A stretch of 64,000 nt of DNA from Acidobacteriota bacterium (GCA_016718135.1 JADKEF010000004.1:1-64000), one strand, 5' to 3'. Counted from the stretch's first letter, positions 8,850 through 17,835 are shown. A program made the numbers and translations. Notes: generated from the sequence alone by a model not told the origin.

Positions 8850-9359
8850 CTACTTTGATGCGAGGCGTTCGATAGCGGCATTGAGGCTCGCCGTTTGGTC
8901 GAAGCCGCTTGAGCGGTATTGGATCGTACCTGCCTTGTCGATGACAAAGAATGAAGGAAAACCCATGTCGAGCCGGTCGTCTGCGGTCCTATCGGCATAT
9001 TGCAGAACAACTCCGAAGCTGTTGGGAAGGATCGTCGGGGAGAGCTGATTCTTTTTCAGATACGCACCGACCTTTGCTTCGTTTTCCATGGTAAGAGCGA
9101 GGAAAACTACATTCCTGTTCTCGTAGTTCTTGACCATCTGATTCACTTTCGGGAACTCGTGCCGGCAGATCTCGCATCTGGTGGACCAGAATGTCAGCAC
9201 AACAACCTTGCCGCGTAACTCGCTGAGATCATTACAGGTTCCATCCATCCCATTTCCCGAAAAGGCAGGTGCCGGAGAACCGATCATAAGACTCGTCTGT
9301 GCAACGGCCGTAAATGAAGCTATGAACAGGAAGAGAACAATATTTGCGAGGATTTTCAT
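8850..9359 (-). CDS. Secreted thioredoxin-fold (TlpA/ResA-like) protein 2
   Basis: 169 residues. The signal peptide is KILANIVLFLFIASFTAVAQ. The redoxin domain has VVVLTFWSTRCEICRHEFPKVNQM with a Cys-Glu-Ile-Cys active site, then VVFLALTMENEAKVGAYLKKN and a cis-Pro segment (MGFPSFFVIDKAGTIQYR). It shares the layout of its downstream neighbour at 8304-8810 but has a different dipeptide between the cysteines, hinting at a different redox potential or partner. The two read in the same direction and may be cotranscribed. Transcription is divergent from recF. The role is inferred to be periplasmic thiol-disulfide exchange. Confidence 0.8.
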   Translation of the reverse strand: MKILANIVLFLFIASFTAVAQTSLMIGSPAPAFSGNGMDGTCNDLSELRGKVVVLTFWSTRCEICRHEFPKVNQMVKNYENRNVVFLALTMENEAKVGAYLKKNQLSPTILPNSFGVVLQYADRTADDRLDMGFPSFFVIDKAGTIQYRSSGFDQTASLNAAIERLASK

Positions 9360-9468
9360 GGCAAGGTAGTGCTGTTACACAAGTTTCAACATCTAATAAT
9401 AGCAAATTCCTAAACAAGCCGTCCTTTCAGAAAGTCGGAAGTGCGCGGCGCGTGCTAGAATTTTCCGC

Positions 9469-10569
9469 ATGCTGCTCGAATCGCTCGAAGCAATAAATTT
9501 TCGTAATCTGCAGGGCCGGATCGAATTCGAGCCCGGACTAAACGTGTTTTCCGGCGAGAACGGGCAGGGCAAGACCAATTGGCTCGAGGCGATTGCCGTG
9601 CTCGCGGCCACTCGTTCGTTTCGGACCAGCAAATTGCAAGAGGCGGTCAATTTCGAAGAGCAGACGGCCTCCATCCGCGGCAAGGTCCGCGAATCGCCCG
9701 AGATCGTACGCGAACTACAAGTTATTATCGCCGGGAATACCAAGACCTTGGCGATCAACGGCAAGAAAGAGATCGTGCAAAAATATCTCGGACAGCTCTA
9801 CGCGGTCGTGTTCAATTCAGACGAACTAGAGATCGTTCGCGGTACGCCTGAGTCGAGGCGGCGTTTTCTAGATGCGGGAATTGTTGGGCTACATCCGCCG
9901 TTCGTTCAGGTCTTCACCGATTACAATCGCGTCATCAAGCAGAAGAACTCATTGCTCCAATCGTTGGCCGAGCAAAGCCTTTCGATCGAGGCGGCGGCCG
10001 AGAAGCTGCAGCCATGGAATCAGCAACTGGTCGCTCTCGCCGCAAAGATCCACCGGGCACGCGTCAGATTCGTCGACCGTATCAATGGCGTTCTCGAGAA
10101 AAAGCTGTTTGGCCGCGAAGAGCTTTCTGTACGATATCTCTCGTCGCTCGAAGATAAAGGCGATCTCAACGACTATGAAAACCTGATCTCCGAACGACTC
10201 GATCTACGAGTTCAGGCCGAGGTCGTCTCCGGCCATGCTCTCATCGGCATACATCGCGACGACATGGAGCTAAAGTTCGACGGACACGATATTCGTAAGT
10301 TTGGCTCGGCCGGCCAGCAACGAAGCGCTCTTCTCCTGCTCCAGCTTGCAAACATCGCCGTGTTCCACGCGACCCGGGGCGAGTTTCCGCTCTTCCTCAT
10401 CGACGACATCGATGCCGAGCTCGACTATAAACGCATCGGTAAACTCCTCGCCTTTCTGGACGGCAAAACGCAGACATTCGTCACAACCTCAAAAGAGAGT
10501 TTTGTCGAAAGATTTGGCTCCGCAGCAAAGGTTTTCCGCGTCGAAGGCGGCACGGCTGAAATTCAATAA
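9469..10569 (+). CDS. recF: DNA replication/repair protein RecF
   Basis: 366 residues, normal length. An SMC-like ATPase that helps load RecA at gaps. Walker A is VFSGENGQGKTNWLEAIAV near residues 28-45, the ABC signature is KFGSAGQQRSALLLLQLAN near 280, and Walker B is FPLFLIDDIDAELD near 305. Together these are diagnostic. ATG 9469 lies 7 nt after an extended -10 box (TGCTAGAAT, 9453-9461) without a ribosome site, so the mRNA may be leaderless. It precedes gyrB as in the classical dnaA-dnaN-recF-gyrB cluster. dnaA and dnaN are absent upstream, where unrelated genes lie in the opposite direction. Confidence 0.93.
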   Translation: MLLESLEAINFRNLQGRIEFEPGLNVFSGENGQGKTNWLEAIAVLAATRSFRTSKLQEAVNFEEQTASIRGKVRESPEIVRELQVIIAGNTKTLAINGKKEIVQKYLGQLYAVVFNSDELEIVRGTPESRRRFLDAGIVGLHPPFVQVFTDYNRVIKQKNSLLQSLAEQSLSIEAAAEKLQPWNQQLVALAAKIHRARVRFVDRINGVLEKKLFGREELSVRYLSSLEDKGDLNDYENLISERLDLRVQAEVVSGHALIGIHRDDMELKFDGHDIRKFGSAGQQRSALLLLQLANIAVFHATRGEFPLFLIDDIDAELDYKRIGKLLAFLDGKTQTFVTTSKESFVERFGSAAKVFRVEGGTAEIQ

Positions 10570-10651
10570 AATAAGCCTACTTATTGAGTTTTGAGACTGT
10601 CGAAAAGCCGCTAAAAATGTTAAAATTACGTTTTGGGTTTGTCTCATCTTT

Positions 10652-10669
10652 CGCACCTGATCAGGTGCG
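10652..10669. promoter_or_regulatory. Perfect 18-bp palindrome upstream of gyrB
   Basis: CGCACCTGATCAGGTGCG reads the same on both strands. It lies in the 166-bp recF-gyrB gap, 67 bp before the gyrB start. No T-run follows, so it looks like a dimeric protein-binding site rather than a terminator. The binding protein is unknown. Confidence 0.45.
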
Positions 10670-10735
10670 GCAATAGGCGATAACCCATCCGTTCATAGAT
10701 TAAAAAAAACATAGTGTCCACGAGGATTTAATAAA

Positions 10736-13150
10736 TTGGCTAAAGCAAAGACAGAGTACGGTGCAGATCAGATTACAGTTTTAGAGGGCCGTGATGCGGT
10801 GCGTAAGCGGCCCGCGATGTATATCGGTTCGACCAGCGAGATCGGGCTGCATCATCTGGTTTACGAGGTCGTTGACAACTCGGTCGACGAGGCGTTGGCG
10901 GGCTATTGCGACACGATCGAGGTCGCGATCCACATGGACAATTCGATCACCGTCATCGATAACGGCCGCGGTATCCCGACGGACATGCACAAGCAGGAAG
11001 GCCGCTCGGCGGCTGAGGTTGTGATGACGATCCTGCACGCCGGCGGTAAGTTCGACTCGAATTCATACAAGGTTTCCGGCGGCCTCCACGGCGTCGGTGT
11101 AAGCTGCGTTAACTTCCTCAGCGAGTATTTGCGGTTGGAGATCTGGCGTGACGGGGCGACGCACGAGATGGAGTTTGAAGCCGGCATACCGGTCGCCCCG
11201 CTTAAACAGACCGGAACGACAACAAAGCGCGGAACAAAAATAACGTTCCGTCCCGATTCGAGTATTTTTGAAACAACGATTTACAGTTTCGAAAAACTCT
11301 CAGAACGGCTTCGTGAAAAGGCCTTCTTGAACAAAGGAATCCGCATCTTTATCAAGGACGAAAGAGAAGAGCCTGAGAAAGCCCATGAATTCTACTATAA
11401 AGGCGGGATAGCTGAATTTGTAAAACACTTGAACCGAAATAAGAGCCCGTTGCACGACGAACCCCTTTATTTTGAGACAATTAGCGACGAGTTGTCGATC
11501 GAAGTTTCGATGCAATATAACGACTCGTACGACGAGAAAATATTCTCTTTTGCGAATAATATTAATACCGTCGACGGGGGGACTCATCTCTCCGGCTTTC
11601 GCGGGGCGATTACTCGTACCATCAACAATTACGCCGAATCGTCGGGCATGGTGAAGAATGCGAAGGTCGCTCTAACGGGAGACGATGTTCGTGAAGGTTT
11701 GGTCGCTGTGATATCAGTCAAGATACCGCAGCCGCAGTTTGAGGGGCAGACTAAGGGTAAGTTGAATTCGCCGGTGAAAGGGCCGGTCGAGTCATTTCTT
11801 AACGAAAAGCTAGGTGAATTTTTCGAGCAGAATCCCGCAGTTGCGAAGAAGATCGTCGGCAAAGCAGTCGATGCTGCGCGTGCTCGTGACGCGGCGAGAA
11901 AAGCTAGGGAAATCGTGCGAAAAAGTGCTCTGGGTAGTTCAACGCTCCCAGGCAAACTTGCTGATTGCCAAGAGAAAGATCCGGCTCTCAGCGAAATTTA
12001 CATCGTCGAGGGAGACTCGGCAGGCGGTTCGGCGAAGCAGGGCCGCGACCGTAAGAATCAGGCCGTTTTGCCGCTCAAGGGTAAGATCTTGAACGTCGAG
12101 AAAGCTCGCTTTGACAAGATGCTGGGCCACGGCGAGATAAAGGCGCTGATCACCGCGCTCGGCACCGGCATCGGCCACGAAGACTTCGACGTGACCAAGC
12201 TCCGTTACCACAAGATCTGCCTGATGACCGACGCCGACGTCGACGGCTCGCACATCCGCACGCTTTTGCTCACCTTCTTTTACCGCCAGATGCCTGCCCT
12301 GCTCGAGGGCGGCTTCATCTACATCGCCCAGCCGCCGCTTTACAAGGTGAAACGCGGCAAAAAAGAAGAGTACATCAAGGACGAAAAAGGCATGTTCCGC
12401 TACCTGATGCGGATGGCGACGAACGACGTCCAGATCACGGCCGAGGGCCGAGCGGTCGAGGGCCGCGAGCTATCAAAAGCTCTCGAACAGACGACCGAGC
12501 TCAAAAAATACTCGGAAAAACTAGCTCGTCGTGTCAATAACGACTCCCGTCTGGTCGCGATCGTCCTTGACGCACTGGCAGGCAAAGAGGGCATACTGGC
12601 CAAAAGTGCTCTCCGCTTACGTAAGATATTTGGCGAACAAGAGCTGATGGCCGAGATCGAGGGCAAGCTGTCCGATGCGGGATATAACACCGAGCTGACC
12701 AATGACGAAGAGCACAGCCTGTGGGAGATCGAGGTTGCGTATCCTAACGGCGTCCGGCTCAAGGTCGACTGGAATCTCGCGAGCTATGTCGAATTTCAAA
12801 AAGCCGTCGAGCTCAAACGCGACCTCGATATGGACTTCGCCGCTCCTTTCGTCATCGGCAATAGCGATAAGAAAGAAACGCTGCTCTCCCGCGAAGACCT
12901 TCTCGAAAAGGTGCTCGCAATGGCCAAAAAAGACCTCTACATCCAACGTTATAAGGGTCTCGGCGAGATGAACCCCGAGCAACTCTGGGAAACCACCATG
13001 GACCCCGAAAAACGCACCATGCTCCAGGTCCGCATCGAAGACGCCATCGAAACCGACGGCATCTTCACCGTCCTAATGGGCGACCAGGTCGAACCGCGTC
13101 GAAAATTTATCGAGGACAATGCTCTCGACGTGAAGAATCTGGATGTGTAG
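10736..13150 (+). CDS. gyrB: DNA gyrase subunit B
   Basis: 804 residues, the long Gram-negative type with an insert before the C-terminal end. GyrB supplies the ATPase that powers negative supercoiling by GyrA2B2. GHKL ATPase motifs: HHLVYEVVDNSVDEALAG (catalytic Glu), VIDNGRGIP, and GGLHGVGVSCVN. TOPRIM motifs: IVEGDSAGGSAKQGRD (Glu) and MTDADVDGSHIRTLLL (Asp pair). The C-terminus is IQRYKGLGEMNPEQLWETTMDPE. No intein is seen. The start is TTG 10736, preceded at 7-13 nt by ACGAGGA, a good ribosome site; no ATG in frame fits better. The gene follows recF with its own 166-bp upstream region containing a palindrome. Confidence 0.96.
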   Translation: MAKAKTEYGADQITVLEGRDAVRKRPAMYIGSTSEIGLHHLVYEVVDNSVDEALAGYCDTIEVAIHMDNSITVIDNGRGIPTDMHKQEGRSAAEVVMTILHAGGKFDSNSYKVSGGLHGVGVSCVNFLSEYLRLEIWRDGATHEMEFEAGIPVAPLKQTGTTTKRGTKITFRPDSSIFETTIYSFEKLSERLREKAFLNKGIRIFIKDEREEPEKAHEFYYKGGIAEFVKHLNRNKSPLHDEPLYFETISDELSIEVSMQYNDSYDEKIFSFANNINTVDGGTHLSGFRGAITRTINNYAESSGMVKNAKVALTGDDVREGLVAVISVKIPQPQFEGQTKGKLNSPVKGPVESFLNEKLGEFFEQNPAVAKKIVGKAVDAARARDAARKAREIVRKSALGSSTLPGKLADCQEKDPALSEIYIVEGDSAGGSAKQGRDRKNQAVLPLKGKILNVEKARFDKMLGHGEIKALITALGTGIGHEDFDVTKLRYHKICLMTDADVDGSHIRTLLLTFFYRQMPALLEGGFIYIAQPPLYKVKRGKKEEYIKDEKGMFRYLMRMATNDVQITAEGRAVEGRELSKALEQTTELKKYSEKLARRVNNDSRLVAIVLDALAGKEGILAKSALRLRKIFGEQELMAEIEGKLSDAGYNTELTNDEEHSLWEIEVAYPNGVRLKVDWNLASYVEFQKAVELKRDLDMDFAAPFVIGNSDKKETLLSREDLLEKVLAMAKKDLYIQRYKGLGEMNPEQLWETTMDPEKRTMLQVRIEDAIETDGIFTVLMGDQVEPRRKFIEDNALDVKNLDV

Positions 13151-13207
13151 TAGTCAGTAGTCAGCAGACAGTAGTCAGAACACGGAGGGGAGCGATTTCC
13201 CTCGGTT

Positions 13208-13280
13208 TTTTCGTATGACCAAATGCATTTCGTATGACCCACGTGCGTTCCGTATGACCCAGCGACATTTTTTATGACCG
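13208..13280. repeat. Four TATGACC boxes at a 19-20 bp period
   Basis: TATGACC occurs at 13214-13220, 13233-13239, 13253-13259 and 13273-13279. The first three are preceded by CG (CGTATGACC) and the middle two are followed by CA. Spacings of 19, 20 and 20 bp place the boxes on nearly the same helix face, two turns apart. The 13151-13200 stretch before it holds a separate junk-like run of GTAGTCAG-type repeats. Could be an iteron-like protein-binding array or a degenerate tandem repeat. Confidence 0.5.
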
Positions 13281-13370
13281 CAAAAAGCAGTATTTTTCCC
13301 TATTTTCCGCAAATTTGATAAACACGACAAACTCGACAAGCACGCCGCGAGTTCGATGAGTTCATCACCT

Positions 13371-13558
13371 CGTAGCGGTACCGTGATCGTAGCCGTGGGT
13401 GATAACCCACGGAACCGAAATTCCATTGATCACGTGTCGCGTAGCGACAATTGAACGCGGCGGCGGATGGCGTCAAATCGTCACAACGTGACGCGGCTCC
13501 ATGGTGCTCCGATCCGTGGGTTTTCACCCACGGCTACAATCATCTATCGCTACGCGAC
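13371..13558. repeat. Inverted pair of REP-like hairpins (CCGTGGGT type)
   Basis: Hairpin 1 is CCGTGGGT-GATA-ACCCACGG (13393-13412) and hairpin 2 is CCGTGGGT-TTTC-ACCCACGG (13514-13533). Their outer flanks are also related in inverted orientation: TAGCGGTACCGTGATCGTAG before the first, and CTACAATCATCTATCGCTA after the second. This head-to-head pairing is typical of REP/BIME elements moved by single-domain Y1 transposases. A third copy lies at 31927-31947. The surrounding 13281-13643 holds no convincing gene. Confidence 0.65.
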
Positions 13559-13643
13559 CGGGAATTAAATCCAACCACTAGCCACTGACCACCGCCAACA
13601 CTCTCTTGACACCTATGCAATTCCGTGCTATCTATGACACAGC

Positions 13644-14042
13644 ATGGATAGAGACTTCGAGAGATTCAACGGCGGGCCGAATGAGGCTATTGGGAATCGG
13701 CTGCATGTGACGATCAGCCCGCAGAAGCTGATCTTGCTCAACCGCAACATGTACAACCTGCTCGGCCAACCCGGGGCGGTGTACCTCAACTACAGCCGCA
13801 CACGCGACATCATCGCGATCGAACCGGCAAGCCCACGCCTCCCCGCGACCTTTCCCGTCATCAAAAACATCATGAACTACCGCATAAACGCCGCCCCCTT
13901 CTGCCGGCATTTTGGCATACAGATCGACACCCAAATGAAGTTCGTGAGCCCCCAAATAATCGACAACATCCTCTACCTAAAGTTAAACGAGGTAGTCTCG
14001 GTCGGCGGAAGGAAGAGGAGGAAGAAAGTGAACAGTGAATAG
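13644..14042 (+). CDS. Small conserved hypothetical protein, paralogue of the next gene
   Basis: 132 residues, no signal peptide or membrane helix. Core pattern: LHVTISPQKLILLNRNMYNLLGQPGAVYLNYSRTRDIIAIEP. The same pattern (beta strand, Asn-rich turn, GQP, then a Y-x-(4)-IGV strand) recurs in the protein at 14070-14495, so the two are diverged paralogues. The short strand-rich core recalls AbrB/SpoVT-like DNA-binding folds, but that is only a suggestion. It ends in a basic tail (GGRKRRKK). I recall similar proteins in Acidobacteriota genomes annotated as hypothetical. ATG 13644 follows CTATGACACAGC; no clear ribosome site. Confidence 0.6.
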   Translation: MDRDFERFNGGPNEAIGNRLHVTISPQKLILLNRNMYNLLGQPGAVYLNYSRTRDIIAIEPASPRLPATFPVIKNIMNYRINAAPFCRHFGIQIDTQMKFVSPQIIDNILYLKLNEVVSVGGRKRRKKVNSE

Positions 14043-14069
14043 TGAATAACGAACAGTGAACAACGAATA

Positions 14070-14495
14070 GTGAATAGAAACCGACAACTGACAACTGACC
14101 ACCGTCAACTGGCCTGCGACTGGAGAATAACTATCAAACCACAGCCGCGGCGGCCCGGTGGGGAGCGCGTCTATGTGAGTATCAACAAACGCGGCGAGAT
14201 CGCGATGAACGCGGAGGCCTTTCGCCGGATCGGCCAGCCGGCGACGGTGACGCTGCTTTACGACGAAGTGCACAAACGCATCGGCGTAAAATTCCCCGTG
14301 CCGCTGGATCGCAACTTCTTCCCCGTCCGCCGCTATGGCCGCGACCAACAAATGCGCATAGTCCGCGCCGCCCGCCTGCTAAAACAATTTAAACTAAAAA
14401 TACCCCAAACACTCACCTACAAAAACTGCCCCACCATATACCTCAACGGCCACCCAATGTTGGTGCTCGACCTCGGTCATCAGACCAATTCGTGA
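14070..14495 (+). CDS. Small conserved hypothetical protein, paralogue of the previous gene
   Basis: Up to 141 residues. Core: WRITIKPQPRRPGGERVYVSIN then KRGEIAMNAEAFRRIGQPATVTLLYDE and IGVKFPVP, parallel to the protein at 13644-14042. The first about 15 residues (MNRNRQLTTDHRQLACD) are encoded by low-complexity GAACAGTGAATAG/CAACTGACAACTGACC repeats, so the true start is probably further in, near the WRIT segment or at GTG 14173. The repeats separating the two paralogues may mark the duplication or a later insertion. Function unknown; the pair sits directly before hicAB. Confidence 0.55.
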   Translation: MNRNRQLTTDHRQLACDWRITIKPQPRRPGGERVYVSINKRGEIAMNAEAFRRIGQPATVTLLYDEVHKRIGVKFPVPLDRNFFPVRRYGRDQQMRIVRAARLLKQFKLKIPQTLTYKNCPTIYLNGHPMLVLDLGHQTNS

Positions 14496-14573
14496 ATATT
14501 CGTGTTCGTTCGTGTCTATTCGTGGTTGAACAAGAGGTTTAGCCACGAATGAACACAAGTTGAACACGAAAGT
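14489..14573. repeat. Intergenic hairpin of CACGAA microrepeats
   Basis: The left arm (TTCGTGAATATTCGTGTTCG and on to TATTCGTGG, about 14489-14525) is roughly complementary to the right arm TAGCCACGAATGAACACA and on to GAACACGAAAG (about 14540-14572). Each arm repeats the unit CACGAA at about 10-nt spacing. Located just after the stop of the paralogue gene; probable terminator and member of the hairpin family described in the findings. Confidence 0.55.
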
Positions 14574-14604
14574 TCAATCCAACTACATTCAGATGTTGAA
14601 ATTA

Positions 14605-14622
14605 TAGTACTGCCTGTAGTAC
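14605..14622. promoter_or_regulatory. Candidate hicAB operator: TAGTAC direct repeat
   Basis: TAGTAC occurs at 14605-14610 and 14617-14622, 12 bp apart, 14 nt before the hicA start. GTAC is itself palindromic, so the site also reads as an inverted repeat GTACT-N6-AGTAC. Position and symmetry suit binding by the antitoxin HicB. Weak evidence. Confidence 0.3.
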
Positions 14623-14635
14623 CATCCATATTACG

Positions 14636-14881
14636 ATGCCAGTGTATATCGCTGACACAATTGCCGAGCTTGAACGGGAAAAAACCAGCACGCGATTTTC
14701 GAGGCTGATCAAGATCTGTGCAGAGTGTTTCGGCGAACCGAGGATAAACGGCAGTCATCACATTTTCAAGATGCCGTGGCAGGGCGATCCTCGATTGAAC
14801 CTCCAATCGGATCGAGGCAAGGCAAAACCGTATCAGGTCGAACAAGTGATCACCGCTCTGAAAAAATTGAACGAGAAATAG
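14636..14881 (+). CDS. hicA: HicA-like mRNA interferase toxin
   Basis: 81 residues. Small HicA toxins have a double-stranded-RNA-binding-like fold and cut mRNA with a single histidine. The signature here is INGSHHIFKMPWQGDPRLNLQSDRGKAKPYQVEQVITALKK, with the catalytic His in GSHH. The N-terminus (TSTRFSRLIKICAECFGEPR) replaces the usual short helix. The hicB-like antitoxin gene starts 5 nt after its stop, the usual toxin-first order of hicAB. A TAGTAC direct repeat sits just upstream. High confidence in the family; activity is inferred. Confidence 0.85.
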   Translation: MPVYIADTIAELEREKTSTRFSRLIKICAECFGEPRINGSHHIFKMPWQGDPRLNLQSDRGKAKPYQVEQVITALKKLNEK

Positions 14882-14886
14882 AGTAT

Positions 14887-15243
14887 ATGGCAAACGCTAG
14901 AGTAAAAGCCCCGAAGAATCGAGCTGAAGATTACAGCTACACGGTCGCATGGTCGGACGAGGACAATGCGTTCATCGCCCGGGTTACCGAATTTCCTTCG
15001 CTGGCCGCACACGGCAAAAGCCAGGAAAAGGCTCTGCGAGAGCTTCGCGGCGTTGTTGAGTATGTACTCCAAGACCTAGCCGAAAGCCGCGAACCTATCC
15101 CCGAACCGCTGGGCAGACGGATCTACAGCGGCAAGCTAAACCTGCGCATGTCAAAAGAACTCCACCGCCGCCTCGCCCTCGAATCCACAACCCAAGGCAT
15201 CTCGCTCAATGCCCTGATAAACACCAAACTCGCCCGTTCGTAG
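14887..15243 (+). CDS. hicB: HicB-like antitoxin
   Basis: 118 residues from ATG 14887, 5 nt after hicA (a longer open frame upstream overlaps hicA and is not used). The N-terminal part has the degenerate RNase-H-like HicB fold: YSYTVAWSDEDNAFIARVTEFPSLAAHGKSQEKALRELRGVVEYVL. The C-terminal part (SGKLNLRMSKELHRRLALESTTQGISLNALINTKLA) is a ribbon-helix-helix DNA-binding domain. It should neutralise HicA and repress the operon. Confidence 0.85.
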   Translation: MANARVKAPKNRAEDYSYTVAWSDEDNAFIARVTEFPSLAAHGKSQEKALRELRGVVEYVLQDLAESREPIPEPLGRRIYSGKLNLRMSKELHRRLALESTTQGISLNALINTKLARS

Positions 15244-15650
15244 CGACATCGTCTTCTTCTTCATTTTGCATTGTAAGCCTTGCATTGGCTTCCCCGTCCT
15301 CCTCCACTGGCGCTCCGGCGCCAAGAGTAGTGCGTGAACCCGGATAATGCGTGGAGTGTTATCAACGTGCCGCAAAGTCGGAGAACGGTGGTGTAGATGG
15401 CTTTGCTGAGGAGCACTATTAGGGAGCAGATGCCGCCGGCGTGCGGGCCGGGAGGCCGCGTTCCGGCAAACTTGCCGGTCGATGCCCTTACTTCTTGCGG
15501 GCTTCTGCAGCGGAGCTGCGGGGGCGACCGGGGATTGCTTTTCGCGGCTGTTTTGGTTTAACCTCGCCTTACTGACTCTCCTCAGTTTTTCCGCAAGGGT
15601 TTTGTGGCGGAATATTGATCCTTTCTGCCCTGATTTACATCTAAACAACC
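15244..15650. other. Intergenic, no gene seen
   Basis: About 400 bp between hicB and the VWFA gene. It holds a GGCGCTCCGGCGCC inverted repeat (near 15310) and GC-rich sequence. The open frames on either strand have no family resemblance and non-coding-like composition (Arg/Ser/Pro-rich), so none is called. Confidence 0.5.
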
Positions 15651-16673
15651 ATGAAAAGTTTTATCCCCACTTCGTGCTTGAGTTTTTTGCTGGCATTTCT
15701 ATTCGCGGCCACGGCCTTTGGGCAGTCGCCGACGCCGACGCCGGACAGTGATGACGTGGTCAAGATCACGACCAAGCTCGTGCAGGTCGACGTCGTCGTC
15801 ACCGACAAAAAGGGCGCCCAGGTGCGCGATCTTACAGCCGCGGATTTTGAACTCCTACAGGACGGCAAGGCGCAGAAGATCATGGGCTTTAGCTATGTGA
15901 ACGTAGATTCGGCAGCGGTCACGACGGCGATCGTTTCGAAGCCTCCGCCGACTGCGAAGGGAGTGCCGCTTCCGCCGCCTGCGCTTGTAAAGGCGGGCAA
16001 TTACGGACGGATAATCGCCATTGTCGTGGACGACGGAGCCTGCGGAGCTTCGCTCTGGGGGATCAATTCGTCACGCGACGCGCTCGTGAAATTTATACGC
16101 GAACAGATGCTGCCGACCGATATGGTCGCCATTTATCGCACGCGAGCCGGTAGCAGCACTTATCAGCAATACACGTCTGACAAGAACGTTTTGCTAGCAG
16201 CGGCGAGTAAGATCCGTTGGTATCCGGCACAGGGCGGCTGCGGTGCGTCGGATGGTTCGTTTACAGAGGCGGCGAGGACGAATACGTTTCAAAAGATCAC
16301 GCCGGGCGGCAATGAGACCAAGGTCATCGAGACCGAGGAAGAGAAAAAGAGCCGTCAATATCGCGAAGATTCCATTACAAACAATCAGGTCGTCGGAACG
16401 CTTGGCGTGATCAGGTACGTGCTTCGCGGGCTCGACCAGTCGCCGGGCCGCAAGATGATGTTTCTATTATCGGACGGTCTCGCTTTTCGCAATCGTCAGA
16501 ATGAGACGTTGAGTTCTAAGGCGGCTTTGCGAGAGGTGACCGACGCGGCTAACCGGGCCGGAGTTGTGGTGGAGCACGTTCGACCTTCGCGGTGCGAATG
16601 TTCCCGGGATGATCGAATCGAAAGACGAGATCTTGGTCCAGGACGATCTCAACGCGACAAAAGCAGTCTCTGA
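15651..16673 (+). pseudogene. VWFA-related Acidobacterial protein, 5' part before a frameshift
   Basis: Signal peptide SFLLAFLFAATAFGQ, then the conserved opening of this family (ITTKLVQVDVVVTDKKGAQVRDLTAADFELLQDGKAQKI), then a von Willebrand A-like domain from about residue 120 (GRIIAIVVDDGACGAS, PGRKMMFLLSDGLAFRNRQ). The frame is correct to TDAANRAGVVV near 16570, then turns to nonsense and stops at 16673. Deleting one G of the pair at 16571-16572 restores VVVSTFDLRGANVPGM, continuing in the downstream frame. The whole protein would be about 727 residues, secreted, function unknown (adhesion or secretion-linked). Either a recent mutation or a sequencing error. Confidence 0.75.
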
Positions 16674-17835
16674 CGGCCGGATCGCGGATGCTCGCCGGGC
16701 ACAGGACGGGCTTGCGGTGCTGGCGTACGAAACGGGCGGAGAGTTTTATCAGGGTTCGGACCGGCTGGAAAATCCGATGGGCGAAATACTCCGGCGTGAG
16801 ACTGGCTATTATCTGCTCGCTTATGAGCCGAATGATGAGACCTTCAAGGGGAAGAAATTCAATTCGATCGAGGTGAAGGTCAAACCGCCCGAGCTGAAGG
16901 TCGCCTATCGCTCGGGTTTTACCGGGGTGCCGGACGAAACCGCCAAGCCGAAGAGGCGTACCGGTGACAGTGAACTATACGAGGCGATCGCGGCGCCTTT
17001 GCCGCGGCCGGGGCTGGCGGTGCGATTGTCGGCGTATTTTGCTAATACGCTTTATGGCAGTGATATGGTTCGGTCGACGTTTCATGTGGATGGGGCGGAT
17101 ATAACTTTTGCGGATGAGGCGACTGGACTCAAGAAGGCGGTGCTGGATGTGGTGGCGGTGACGATGAACGAGAAGAACGAGGTCGTCGATGAATTTACGC
17201 GGACGCACACGGTCAAGTTTGACGCGAACACGGCGCGGCTCATCAACGAACGTGGTCTTGTCTATGCGGCTGATGTGCCGGTGAAGAAGCCGGGCACGTA
17301 CACATTTCGAGTAGCGATCCGTGATGGGAATAGCAAGACGCTCGGCTCGGCTAGCCAGGTCGTGACGATCCCGGATCTTAAGAAGTCGGGACTCTATCTC
17401 TCGGGCCTGACCATTACGAACGTCGATTCGACCGGCAAATTTGATACGCCCACGGCTCCGACAGCCGAGACGGCGATCTCGCTGCCCATCTCGCCCGCGG
17501 TGCCCGCGATCCGCAAATTCTCACCCGGTTCGATCGTCGCGTATCTCTACACGATCTATAACGCCAAGCTCGACCGGGCAAGCGGTAAGCCGCGCCTTTC
17601 GGTCAAAGCAAACCTCTACCAGAGCGGCAAGCTCATTGCCGAAGGCCCGCCGCAAGAGATCGATCTCAAGGACCAAAAAGACCTTACGCGAATCGAGACC
17701 TTCGCCTACATGCAGCTCTCAAAAACCGCCGACCCCGGCGACTACGCCATCCAGATCATCGTCACCGACCTGGCTGAGGGAGCGAAGAACGCCGTTTCAT
17801 CGCAGTGGATCGATTTTGAGATCGTCGGCCAGTAG
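16564..17835 (+). pseudogene. VWFA-related Acidobacterial protein, 3' part after the frameshift
   Basis: In-frame continuation of the gene that starts at 15651; real coding resumes at about 16573 (STFDLRGANVPGMIESKDEI), so the TTG at 16564 is not a true start. It contains the second half of the VWFA-like domain (DARRAQDGLAVLAYETGGEFYQ, then ILRRETGYYLLAYEPNDETFKGKKFNSIEVKVK, typical of the Acidobacterial family), then a C-terminal beta-rich region of about 270 residues (SGLYLSGLTITNVDS, YAIQIIVTDLAEGAKNAVSSQW). Stop at 17833-17835, followed by a hairpin. Confidence 0.75.

Noticed and set aside
9360..10735. Replication origin around recF-gyrB
   Set aside because: dnaA and dnaN are absent and I see no cluster of TTATCCACA-type DnaA boxes in the gaps.
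13148..14060. CRISPR-like repeats (GTAGTCAG and GAACAGTGAATAG runs)
   Set aside because: Units are 7-12 nt, without regular 25-40 nt repeats or unique spacers, and there are no cas genes.
15151..15648. 165-codon minus-strand open frame before the VWFA gene
   Set aside because: Overlaps the hicB end and has non-coding-like composition; no family features.
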